In this document: positions 7,808-15,242 of the stretch, piece after piece
How the letters are laid out: every line of letters begins with the position of its first letter
Numbering within the stretch: position 1 is the stretch's first letter
Assembly (NCBI GenBank): GCA_030448265.1
Contig: JAUJNG010000023.1
Location: forward strand, 1 to 64,000
Length of the DNA stretch: 64,000 nucleotides
Direction: 5' to 3'
Source of the DNA: Abditibacterium sp.
GTDB taxonomy: Bacteria > Armatimonadota > Abditibacteriia > Abditibacteriales > Abditibacteriaceae
The notes under the pieces: model-generated
Seen by the model: the letters and a program-made list of their open reading frames with translations, nothing else
The model's database searches: none
Told to the model about the DNA's origin: nothing
Position numbers and translations under genes: made by a program

Positions 7808-9868
7808 ATGCACATGACCAATTCCTCTTCCAAAGTTGCACGCCCACTCTTTCCGCCTTTTTCGCGGCGTTATGGGCTTTTTAGCAGCGTTTTTTGCGCC
7901 CTGTGTGCGCCCGCTCTCTCGGCTCCCACTGCGCTGCCTTCCCAAACCATGAATTCTTCGCCTTCCACCGATGCCGCCTGGAAAGATCATCCGGCGGCTC
8001 CCATCTTGAGCCGTATGTTTCCCGCGCAGGCCCTGCCCAGACCCGCAGGCTGGGGGGCAACGGCCCTGACGCGCGCCGATTACCTCCCGCTGGTGGCGGG
8101 CAACGTCGATTTTTTCAAAAGGCACCAGAACGCGGCGGGCGCCATCATCGACCCTTATGAGAAAAAAGAGCGCCAATACTCCACGCCCGCCTTCGCCCAG
8201 GCCGCCGCGACGCTGGTTCAACACGCGGGGCGCGGCGATCTGCTCGAGCCCGCCTCGCACGCGTTTTCGTTCAGTCTGGAAGCGCTCGTCAACAAAACCG
8301 CCGCCGATCAGCATCCCGATTTTTATATTCCGATGATGATGCATGCGCACCGCATTCTGGCGCCGCGCGTGAGTTCCGCTTTGCGCGAAAAATGGAAAAC
8401 GCAGCTCCTATCTCTGGTGCCCGAAAAAACCTACCGTGCTTCGAGCGGACATGGCAACTGGAACCTCGTCAACGTGTCGGGCGAAGCGATGCGGCGCAAA
8501 GACGGATATGTTGCGCCCGATCAGGCGCAAGCGCAACGAGCCTATCTCGACCGCGCGCTGGACAACCAGAAAAAGGCTTTTACGCCTCTTGGACTTTACG
8601 CCGATCCAGGCGTGCCCCTGGCATACGACGCTTTTCCGCGTCTGTGGCTGGAAAACATGATCGCCGATGGCGCTTACGATGGCGCTCATCGAGACGAGAT
8701 TGCCACTTTTCTCACCAAGGGCGCTTTGACGTCGCTGCTTTTGCTGTCGCCGTCGGGCGAATGGGCTTCGGGTGGACGCTCGGCGCACCACCAGTGGAAC
8801 GAGGCGCAGCTTGCGGTGATTTGCGAAGTCAACGCCGCGCACTGGGCCAAACGGGGTCGTCTCGATATCGCGGGCGCCTTCAAACGCGGCGCGCACCTCG
8901 CGCTCACCTCGATGAAACGATGGCAGCGGCCAAGCGGCGAACTATGGATCGTCAAAAACTACGCCCCTCCCGCCAACCGGCATGGTTTCGAGGGGTATTC
9001 GTTCAACTCGCAATACAACCTGCTGGCGATGGCGATGCTGTGCATCGCTTATGAACGCGCCGCCGATGGCATTCCCGAACGTCCCCTGCCGTCGGAAATC
9101 GGCGGCTACGTTTTCGATTTGCGCCAACCCTTCCACAAAGTCGTCGCCAGCGCGGGCGGAACTTATGTTCTCATCGACACCGCCGCCGATGTTCTTTTCG
9201 ATGCCACCGGTTTAATGCGCGTTCACAAAGCGGGCGTTGCGCTGTCGCCCTTTTCTTCCAACTCGGCTCCCGAACGTCATCAAGGGCCAACCGCCGACAA
9301 ACTGCACGTCGCGCTCGCGCCTGGATTGCAGTGGAAAAGCGGCGCGACCGATGCCAACTGGCATTCTCTGGCCGACGCGCGGCTCGCACCCCCAAAACCC
9401 AACCCCAGCAACCCGCCGTTGGTTCAAAGCAGCGAAGTCACAATCGCGTCCCAGACGTCCCAGGAAGTCTCTTTTACGGTGAAATACGAGATGGGTGGCC
9501 CAAATATGCGGCCCGTCGAAGAAAAATATACGGTCAACGCTGGGGGCGTCGATGTCACCACGCGACTGACAGGTGGAGCCGATGGGCCAGTGCGATTAGT
9601 GTTTCCGGCTCTGGTTTCCGATGGCGCGCGGGATACGCAGATCACGCTCAATGGCCCGCGCGTCACCATTCGGCGGGCGGGCGGGATTCTCAATTGGCAA
9701 GCCGTGTCGCCCCCAGGTCTGACGCCGAAGTTGAAAGGCCCGCGCATCGCCACCCGCAACGGTTATGTGCAGGCACTCGTCGCCGAGTTGCCCGCCGGAA
9801 CGCGCGAAGTGCGCTATCGCCTCGATTTAGCGCCTGAAAACAGTGTGCCCAATGCCATTAAGGAGTAA
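7808..9868 (+). CDS. exported alpha/alpha-toroid protein, polysaccharide lyase-like
   Basis: A 686-residue product with a basic then hydrophobic N-terminus (FSRRYGLFSSVFCALCAPAL) that reads as a Sec signal. Residues ~60-430 are helical with conserved-looking aromatic/His patches (HGNWNLVN, SGGRSAHHQWNEAQ, FEGYSFNSQYN), and residues ~430-680 are beta-rich (FDLRQPFHKVVASAGGTYVLID). This helical-barrel then beta-sheet order is that of polysaccharide lyases and DUF2264/heparinase-II-like proteins. The precise family is not certain. It forms a pair with the secreted glycoside hydrolase-like gene at 10.2 kb, between two IS5 remnants. Confidence 0.65.
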   Translation: MHMTNSSSKVARPLFPPFSRRYGLFSSVFCALCAPALSAPTALPSQTMNSSPSTDAAWKDHPAAPILSRMFPAQALPRPAGWGATALTRADYLPLVAGNVDFFKRHQNAAGAIIDPYEKKERQYSTPAFAQAAATLVQHAGRGDLLEPASHAFSFSLEALVNKTAADQHPDFYIPMMMHAHRILAPRVSSALREKWKTQLLSLVPEKTYRASSGHGNWNLVNVSGEAMRRKDGYVAPDQAQAQRAYLDRALDNQKKAFTPLGLYADPGVPLAYDAFPRLWLENMIADGAYDGAHRDEIATFLTKGALTSLLLLSPSGEWASGGRSAHHQWNEAQLAVICEVNAAHWAKRGRLDIAGAFKRGAHLALTSMKRWQRPSGELWIVKNYAPPANRHGFEGYSFNSQYNLLAMAMLCIAYERAADGIPERPLPSEIGGYVFDLRQPFHKVVASAGGTYVLIDTAADVLFDATGLMRVHKAGVALSPFSSNSAPERHQGPTADKLHVALAPGLQWKSGATDANWHSLADARLAPPKPNPSNPPLVQSSEVTIASQTSQEVSFTVKYEMGGPNMRPVEEKYTVNAGGVDVTTRLTGGADGPVRLVFPALVSDGARDTQITLNGPRVTIRRAGGILNWQAVSPPGLTPKLKGPRIATRNGYVQALVAELPAGTREVRYRLDLAPENSVPNAIKE

Positions 9869-9877
9869 GCCAGGCCA

Positions 9878-9896
9878 ATTTCGCGGGCCGCGAAAT
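9878..9896. repeat. short palindrome after the lyase-like gene
   Basis: ATTTCGCGG-G-CCGCGAAAT, a 9-bp-arm palindrome 10 bp after the stop codon at 9868. There is no following T run, so a terminator role is uncertain. Confidence 0.5.
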
Positions 9897-10001
9897 CGCT
9901 TATTCGGCAGGAGCGTTTCAATCGAACTGCTTTTGCTGTCCTTCTCGATTGACTACCCCCTGTTGAGGGCTTGAGGAAGCAGCAGAAGAGCTAAAAACCA
10001 C

Positions 10002-10124
10002 GAAGCCGGTTTGGAAGTGCCCGTAGGGCGTAGCGTGCTACGCCCAGGGCGTTAGAGAAACGACGCGCGCTCGGAATTTGGGCGTAGCACGCTACGCCCC
10101 TACGGACACTTCCAAAACAGCTTC
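10002..10124. repeat. dispersed inverted repeat, GCGTAGC palindrome family, copy 1
   Basis: Left arm ~10002-10045 and right arm ~10080-10124 pair over about 44 bp with a few mismatches. Each arm contains GGGCGTAGCGTGCTACGCCC or its complement, which is itself nearly palindromic, and the outside reads TTTGGAAGTG / CACTTCCAAA. A second copy lies at 54497-54606 and shares the loop text AGGGCGTT(A/G)GAGAAAC and the right flank CTTCCAAAA(C/T)AGCTTCTTAA. Confidence 0.85.
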
Positions 10125-10153
10125 TTAATTGTCCGGTATCAATTGAATCTAAT

Positions 10154-11497
10154 ATGAGAAATCACCTCCACCTCAATCCCTTGCACGGCAATTTATGCAT
10201 GGCGATGGGTTTGTTGCTCTTGTCCGTCGGGGCCAGCGCCCAAACCCAGAGCGCGCCCGCAGCGCCCATTGTGGAGTGGGCGCCCACCGAATTTCCCATC
10301 AGCTACTGGTGCGGGCCGCCGCTCAAAGGCGGTTTCGTCACGCCCGAACGGTTCGAGGAAATCAAAGAGGCGGGCATGACCTACATCGTGCCCGAAGGCG
10401 AAAACCGGCCCACCGTGGCCGATAACCTCGCCCTGCTCGATACCGCTCATAAAGTCGGCATGAAAGCCTTTATTCAGGATGTTCGTCTGCCTCACAGCCT
10501 GAGCGAACCCGACGCGCAGCAACGCATCCACGCCGTCATCAAGGATTATGCAAAGCATCCCGCGCTTCTGGGTTATTTTCTCAAAGATGAGCCACCCACC
10601 TCGAAATTCAAGGGTTTCGGCGAAGTCGTGGCCTTTATGCGCCAGCACGATCCTGGACATCCGATTTTCATTAATCTACTGCCCAACTACGCCACGCCCA
10701 AACAATTGGAAGCAGCCAATTATGAAGAATATGTGACTCGTTTTCTGGATGAAGTGCGCCCCTTTGTGCTCTGCTACGATCACTATCACTTCGCCATGGA
10801 CAAGACGACTGGCCAGGCGCGCGACGGCGTGCATTTTTTCCCCAATCTGGCGATTGCGCGCCGTCTGGCCAAAGCGCGCGGCATCCCGTTTTTCCAGATT
10901 ACCCTGGTGACACAGCACTTCAGTTTCCGCGACCTCACCGAGGGCGAAATCCGCTTTGAGGCGATGCAAACTCTGGCTTACGGCGGCAAAGGTTTGCTCT
11001 GGTTCACCTACTGGCACCCGAAATCGCAGTCCATCCAGTGGAGCCACGCCATGATCAACCGCGACGGCACGCGCAACCCGCATTATTACATGGTGCAGCG
11101 CGTCAACCGCGAATTGCAGGCGCTTGGCAAGGAACTTCTGCCTGCCGAGTCGCTCAGCGTGTTTCATGCGGGCGCGGCCTCGATTGCGGCGACCCAGAAG
11201 GTGCCTGGTGGCGTCGCCCCCCGCGCTGCCGATGAAATGGTCAACGTGGTCGGGCCAGGGGAAGTGTCGGTGGGCACCTTCAAGCGCGGCCAAAACGAGC
11301 ATCTGGCGCTGGTGGCCAATGTCGATTACAAAAAGCCGCTTCAAACCAGGGTTTTCGTGGCGTCGGGCGCCAAAAGACCCCACCGATTCAATCTCACGAC
11401 GCGGACATGGGAAAACGCGAAGGCGTTAGCGCAAATCGGCGGGTATGCGGTCGATGTGGAGCTAACGCCAGGCGGTGCCGCACTGCTCAAATGGTGA
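10154..11497 (+). CDS. secreted glycoside hydrolase-like protein (TIM barrel)
   Basis: 447 residues with a Sec signal (MAMGLLLLSVGASAQ; the true start may be the ATG at 10154 or the internal MAMG). The body reads as a (beta/alpha)8 barrel: ISYWCGPP, a long EEIKEAGMTYIV strand-helix, GYFLKDEPP with an acidic pair at the usual acid/base strand, FVLCYDHYHF, FFQITLVTQHF, and KGLLWFTYW. A small C-terminal beta domain follows (~350-447). Bacterial proteins of this shape resemble GH42-like or other beta-glycosidase clans, but I cannot name the family. Likely co-regulated with the lyase-like gene upstream. Confidence 0.65.
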   Translation: MRNHLHLNPLHGNLCMAMGLLLLSVGASAQTQSAPAAPIVEWAPTEFPISYWCGPPLKGGFVTPERFEEIKEAGMTYIVPEGENRPTVADNLALLDTAHKVGMKAFIQDVRLPHSLSEPDAQQRIHAVIKDYAKHPALLGYFLKDEPPTSKFKGFGEVVAFMRQHDPGHPIFINLLPNYATPKQLEAANYEEYVTRFLDEVRPFVLCYDHYHFAMDKTTGQARDGVHFFPNLAIARRLAKARGIPFFQITLVTQHFSFRDLTEGEIRFEAMQTLAYGGKGLLWFTYWHPKSQSIQWSHAMINRDGTRNPHYYMVQRVNRELQALGKELLPAESLSVFHAGAASIAATQKVPGGVAPRAADEMVNVVGPGEVSVGTFKRGQNEHLALVANVDYKKPLQTRVFVASGAKRPHRFNLTTRTWENAKALAQIGGYAVDVELTPGGAALLKW

Positions 11498-11533
11498 ATC
11501 GAGGCGCACGAAGAAAATGAGCACAAAGAGAGG

Positions 11534-11794
11534 TTGTGGACTATAGCGCGCAAGCGTCGTGATGAAGGAGCCTCAGTGGCCCAGATGTGGGCTGGCCTCA
11601 AGTCAGGTCGTGGCATTGAGGTATTGCCGCGTCGTCGGGTCGTGGAGCGCACCTTCGCCTGGCTCAGCAAGTGCCGTCGCCTTGCCAGAGATTACGAGTT
11701 TCTCCCCCGCAGCAGCGAGGCCATGATCTACCTGAGGATGATTCACTTGATGCTCAGGCGAATCGATAAACTCGCGCCAAATTCACCCTTTTAG
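11534..11794 (+). pseudogene. IS5-type transposase remnant (C-terminal part)
   Basis: The frame encodes GIEVLPRRRVVERTFAWL, then CRRLARDYE and EAMIYLRMIHLMLRRI, which is the C-terminal signature of IS5-family transposases, including the third catalytic acid in VVERTF. The N-terminal and middle parts are missing here. Whether it came from the same copy as the piece at 7.26 kb cannot be told: the two may belong to different IS5 subgroups. Confidence 0.8.
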
Positions 11795-11855
11795 CGAGCC
11801 CGCAAGCTCTAACCCGAAGAACCGTTGGTGGGCCGTTGCCCAGCCTCTCCATCCC

Positions 11856-11990
11856 ATGCAAGGCCGCACTTTTTTCCTCGATCAAAATGGCACTGTCTAC
11901 TTTGCAGAAGGTGAGCTTTATTTGGAGGCGCGTGTCAACCGAAAAATCGGCGAAGTTCCCGCAGGGACGCACATAATGAGTCAGCCATAA
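11856..11990 (+). CDS. possible 44-residue hypothetical protein
   Basis: A short frame, MQGRTFFLDQNGTVYFAEG to the stop at 11988, reads as a plausible beta-rich peptide (ELYLEARVNRKIGEVPAG). No ribosome site or family is recognised. It follows the IS5 remnant and is convergent with the receiver-GGDEF gene, so it could also be a leftover fragment. Confidence 0.22.
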   Translation: MQGRTFFLDQNGTVYFAEGELYLEARVNRKIGEVPAGTHIMSQP

Positions 11991-12016
11991 GCGTTTCGCC
12001 GCTTGAAATTTCCCTA

Positions 12017-12925
12017 TCACACTTGCGCCAAAACAACCCCGCCGCCGCGTGCTTTGGCGGCTTTTTTCCAAGTCGCCGCCGCTTCGCCCAGATGCGCGAC
12101 TGAAATCCAGTTTTCGGGTGCGACCGGCACGATGACGGCGGTCAGCTTCGCGAGGGGAAACTGCTGCGGCACTCCGTCGCGGTTCAGGCCGGTGAACTGG
12201 CCGCGCGCGAAAATTTCCTCGCTCACGGTGCGCGAAACCACTTCGCCAAAGCGCGATGCGCCGGTTTCGCAAATCGTTTGCGCGCGATGCGACTGGCAAA
12301 TCAACAGAAAATCATCGCCGCCGATGTGTCCGGCGAAATCGTCGTTTTCGCTCGCCATTTCGCCCAGAAGGGCGCCCGTGCCGCTAATCACGGCATCGGC
12401 GACCGCGAAGCCAAAGGTGTCGGCGAAGGGTTTGAAGTGGTCGAGATCGAAATAAATCACGCTAAAACTCTCGCCGCGCGCGACGCGGTTTTGGATTTCG
12501 TGCGCGATGGCGCGGCCTCCTGGCAGGCCGCTCGACGGGTTGCGGTCGCCTTCGCGCGCCACCAACCGCAGCAGCGAACGCACGCGCGCGCTCAGTTCGC
12601 GCGGCTCGAAAGGCTTGACCAGATAATCGTCGGCGCCCGCTTCGAAACCTTCGACTTTGAAATCGACATTAGCGAGCGCGGTGAGCATCAAAACCGGCAC
12701 GCGCGACAAAAACGGATTGCTTTTCACGCGGCGGCACACTTCGATGCCGTCCATGCCAGGCATGGAGCGGTCGAGGACGATCAAATCGGGTTCGCACGCC
12801 GCGATGGAGTCCAGGGCCTCGAAACCGTCGCCCGCGATGGCGATTTCGTGCCCTTCAAATTGGAGAATCTGGCGAATGAGAGACGAAATCGAGGGTTCAT
12901 CGTCCACGCAGAGGATATAGGCCAT
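12017..12925 (-). CDS. response regulator with GGDEF-like output domain
   Basis: 302 residues. The receiver domain (1-120) has the acidic pair VDDEP, phospho-acceptor Asp in LIVLDRSMPGMDG, and the KPF lysine near 103. The second domain looks like GGDEF: IYFDLDHFKPFADTFG carries the metal-binding Asp, and the active-site loop reads GGDDF instead of GGDEF/GGEEF. The usual DPLTGL start is changed to NPSSGLPGG. Thus cyclic-di-GMP synthesis is possible but the altered loop could mean a weak or degenerate enzyme. ATG 12925 was chosen because it starts the receiver exactly (MAYILCVDDEP). No histidine kinase is adjacent. Confidence 0.85.
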   Translation of the reverse strand: MAYILCVDDEPSISSLIRQILQFEGHEIAIAGDGFEALDSIAACEPDLIVLDRSMPGMDGIEVCRRVKSNPFLSRVPVLMLTALANVDFKVEGFEAGADDYLVKPFEPRELSARVRSLLRLVAREGDRNPSSGLPGGRAIAHEIQNRVARGESFSVIYFDLDHFKPFADTFGFAVADAVISGTGALLGEMASENDDFAGHIGGDDFLLICQSHRAQTICETGASRFGEVVSRTVSEEIFARGQFTGLNRDGVPQQFPLAKLTAVIVPVAPENWISVAHLGEAAATWKKAAKARGGGVVLAQV

Positions 12926-12954
12926 TTTGGGAGTGCTGATGCGGCGGGAATTTC

Positions 12955-13563
12955 TTAAAGAGTGGGGGAATGGGCCGCGATAAGTGTGATAAACGGCTGC
13001 GGCCCGCTCGCGCTCCACTGCCACAAGCGCGCCGCTTCAAACGGCTGCCAGGTCGAAAAGTTCGCCAGAATTTCGTCCAGCGTCCAGCGGTAAATCGTGC
13101 CGTCGAGCGGGTTTTGCGCTTCGTCTTCGCGCCCGAACACGCTCAGGCCCAAAACCCCGCCTGGCGCGACCCAGCTTTTCAACTTATCGAGCGTCGCGGG
13201 CGCCTCGGCCCCCAGAAATTGCAGGCTGTTGACGCACAAAACCAGGTCGAAGCGTTCACCCGTGTCCCACTCGCGCAAATCGCCCTGAATCAGTTGCGCC
13301 TGCTGTTCTTTTTCGGCCAGAAGGCGGCGCGCTTTGGCGAGGCCTTCGCCCGTCCATTCCACGCCGGTCACATCGTAGCCGCTTTCGGCGAGAAAAACCG
13401 TATCCTGGCCTTCGCCGCAGCCCGCATCGAGGGCGCGTTCGCCGCGCGGCTGGAGCGGGCGATGATAGCGCACCGCGCGCCGCGCGACGGGGCCAGGATC
13501 GGCGCCGTAATAAAAGTCGGAGGTGGAGAAAAGACGGCTCCAGCGCTTGAGTTCGGGGTGCAT
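12955..13563 (-). CDS. class I SAM-dependent methyltransferase
   Basis: 202 residues with the SAM-binding motif I ALDAGCGEGQDTVFLAE near residue 45, motif II acid in VTGVEWT, and the later FDLVLCVNSLQF and WVAPGGVLGLSVFG strands. The pattern resembles TehB/UbiE-type small-molecule methyltransferases; substrate unknown. Start ATG 13563 gives MHPELKRWSRLF. A perfect 27-bp hairpin ends only 7 bp before this start codon, and no Shine-Dalgarno sequence is visible between them, so the hairpin could affect translation. Confidence 0.85.
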   Translation of the reverse strand: MHPELKRWSRLFSTSDFYYGADPGPVARRAVRYHRPLQPRGERALDAGCGEGQDTVFLAESGYDVTGVEWTGEGLAKARRLLAEKEQQAQLIQGDLREWDTGERFDLVLCVNSLQFLGAEAPATLDKLKSWVAPGGVLGLSVFGREDEAQNPLDGTIYRWTLDEILANFSTWQPFEAARLWQWSASGPQPFITLIAAHSPTL

Positions 13564-13570
13564 GGCAGAA

Positions 13571-13639
13571 GGCAATAGGGAATAGGCAACAGGCAATAGA
13601 AGGACGTTCCCCATTGCCTGTTGCCTATTCCCTATTGCC
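13571..13639. repeat. perfect 27-bp-arm hairpin of GGCAATA words
   Basis: Arms 13571-13597 and 13613-13639 are perfect reverse complements around a 15-nt loop. The arm is built from the words GGCAATA, GGGAATA and GGCAACA. It lies after the stop of the isomerase gene (13658) and directly before the methyltransferase start (13563), both leftward. Confidence 0.9.
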
Positions 13640-13657
13640 TCAAAATTGCCTAAAAGC

Positions 13658-14161
13658 CTACTTTTCTTCGATGGAAATGCTTTGAATGGAAACCGGATCT
13701 TTGGGGCGGTCTTGCGCTCCGGTGGGCGCTTTGGCGATGGCGTCGAGCACTTCTTCGCCCGATGTGAGCTTGCCGAAGATGGTGTAATCGGGGGGCAGGG
13801 GATAATCGGCGTGCATCACGAAAAACTGCGAGCCGTTGGTATTGCGGCCCGCGTTAGCCATCGCGAGGGTGCCGCGCAGATATTTGCGGCCTACGTTTTC
13901 GTTGTTGAACTTGTAGCCAGGGCCGCCGCTTCCTCGTCCGGTCGGATCGCCGCCCTGAATCATGAAGCCTGGGATGACGCGATGAAAAATCACGCCTTCG
14001 TAGAAGCCTTCGCGGGCCAGAAAGACGAAGTTGTTGACCGTGTTGGGCGCTTCGCTGGCGAAGAGTTCGCACGTCATGGTGCCCTGCGAGGTCTGAATGG
14101 TGGCGGTGTAGCTTTTGGAGACGTCGATGGTCAGCGGCGGAGCAGCAGAGTATTGTTTCAT
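13658..14161 (-). CDS. cyclophilin-type peptidyl-prolyl cis-trans isomerase
   Basis: 167 residues of the compact bacterial cyclophilin type. Catalytic-site text is present: FHRVIPGFMIQGGDPTGRG (active Arg after FH), GTLAMANAG, NTNGSQFFV and YTIFGKLTSG. No signal peptide, so it is cytosolic. Start at ATG 14161 was chosen; the open frame upstream runs through the large palindrome at 14.2-14.3 kb and is not coding. Confidence 0.93.
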   Translation of the reverse strand: MKQYSAAPPLTIDVSKSYTATIQTSQGTMTCELFASEAPNTVNNFVFLAREGFYEGVIFHRVIPGFMIQGGDPTGRGSGGPGYKFNNENVGRKYLRGTLAMANAGRNTNGSQFFVMHADYPLPPDYTIFGKLTSGEEVLDAIAKAPTGAQDRPKDPVSIQSISIEEK

Positions 14162-14207
14162 AGCGCGCGGGAAAACAGCAAGATTCGCTCCATTGCTCCA
14201 TTGAGTG

Positions 14208-14344
14208 CGCTCGACTGAAGTCGGCGCTATCCGGCGAACAAGTTCGCCAACTTCCCGCCTTCGCGGGAAACAAACTGTTTCGTTTCGGCGCAGGCCGAAA
14301 GTTGGCGAACTTGTTCGCCGGATAGCGCCGACTTCAGTCGAGCG
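14208..14344. repeat. three-helix repeat, copy i
   Basis: Outer arms 14208-14253 and 14299-14344 pair over 46 bp. They enclose two hairpins with 7-bp stems and 4-nt loops: TTCCCGC-CTTC-GCGGGAA at 14252-14269 and TTTCGGC-GCAG-GCCGAAA at 14283-14300. The outer stem contains the words CGACTGAAGTCG and GGCGAACAAGTTCGCC, each palindromic. It sits between prmC (ends 14350) and the isomerase start (14161), both leftward. Other copies: 39096-39202, 45791-45896, 56249-56410. Confidence 0.93.
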
Positions 14345-14349
14345 AGTCT

Positions 14350-15198
14350 TCAGCGCGCCACCAAAACCCGCGCGATGCCCGCCAGATCGCGTCGTGGCGC
14401 TTCGACTTTCCAGCCACAAGCCGCGAATAGGTCTCGAATCGCATCCCACTGCCCCGCACCGAGTTCGAGGGCCACGAATCCCTCGTTTGTGAGGAACTGT
14501 GCCGCGCCCTCGGCGATTTCGCGGTAGGGATCGAGGCCGTCAGCGCCGCCATCGAGCGCGCCGCGCGGCTCGAATTCGCGCACGCCGATGTCGAGAGTTT
14601 CGATGGCGCGCGCCGCGATATAAGGCGGATTGCTCACGATGGCATCGAAGGGCGCGAAGGGTTCGATGGGCGCGAGCCACGAAGGGGCGCCGCGCAGCCA
14701 TCCGATGGAAACGCCGTGAGAATCGGCGTTGCGGCGCGCGACTTCGAGCGCGCCAGGGGAGATGTCGCTCGCCCAAATGCGCGCATCGGGGCGTTTTTTG
14801 GCGAGCGAAACCGCAATCGCGCCGCTTCCGGTGCCCAGATCGACGATTTTCGGCGCTGATTTGGCCGAGAGTAATTGCAGCGTGGTTTCGACCAGCAGTT
14901 CGGTTTCGGGGCGCGGGATTAACACGCGCTCATCGACTTCGAATTCCAGCCCGAAAAACGGCGCGCGATTCAAAATATAGGGAATGGGACGGCCACGCGC
15001 GGCGTCCTGAAGCCACTCTCGCAACTTTTTCGATTCACCCCTATCCAAAGTCGTCTGGGGCGAAATCAAGTGCGAATAGCGTGTTCCAGTGAGGCCGTCG
15101 AGCAAAAGACGCGCGTGCGAATGAGCTTCGGTGCGGTCTAAACTGGCTCTGTCCATTAAAATTTCAGTCGCCTCGCGGACAAATTCTTCGTAAACCAT
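14350..15198 (-). CDS. prmC: peptide chain release factor N5-glutamine methyltransferase
   Basis: PrmC (HemK) methylates the glutamine of the GGQ motif in release factors 1 and 2, in the cytosol. The 282-residue protein has an N-terminal helical domain (1-80), the RPETELLVE segment, SAM motif I VDLGTGSGAIAVSLA near 118, and the substrate-binding NPPYI near residue 190. Length is normal. It ends 6 bp from the large three-helix repeat and is divergent from the secretin cluster, with only 44 bp between the two starts. Confidence 0.93.
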   Translation of the reverse strand: MVYEEFVREATEILMDRASLDRTEAHSHARLLLDGLTGTRYSHLISPQTTLDRGESKKLREWLQDAARGRPIPYILNRAPFFGLEFEVDERVLIPRPETELLVETTLQLLSAKSAPKIVDLGTGSGAIAVSLAKKRPDARIWASDISPGALEVARRNADSHGVSIGWLRGAPSWLAPIEPFAPFDAIVSNPPYIAARAIETLDIGVREFEPRGALDGGADGLDPYREIAEGAAQFLTNEGFVALELGAGQWDAIRDLFAACGWKVEAPRRDLAGIARVLVAR

Positions 15199-15242
15199 AA
15201 ATCACGGCGCCGGACTCGTCCCGCGCTTGTGTCCTCATTTCC

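Noticed and set aside
14208..14344. Copy i as an intrinsic terminator
   Set aside because: There is no T run after either arm and it lies in both gene contexts across copies, so termination alone does not explain the structure.
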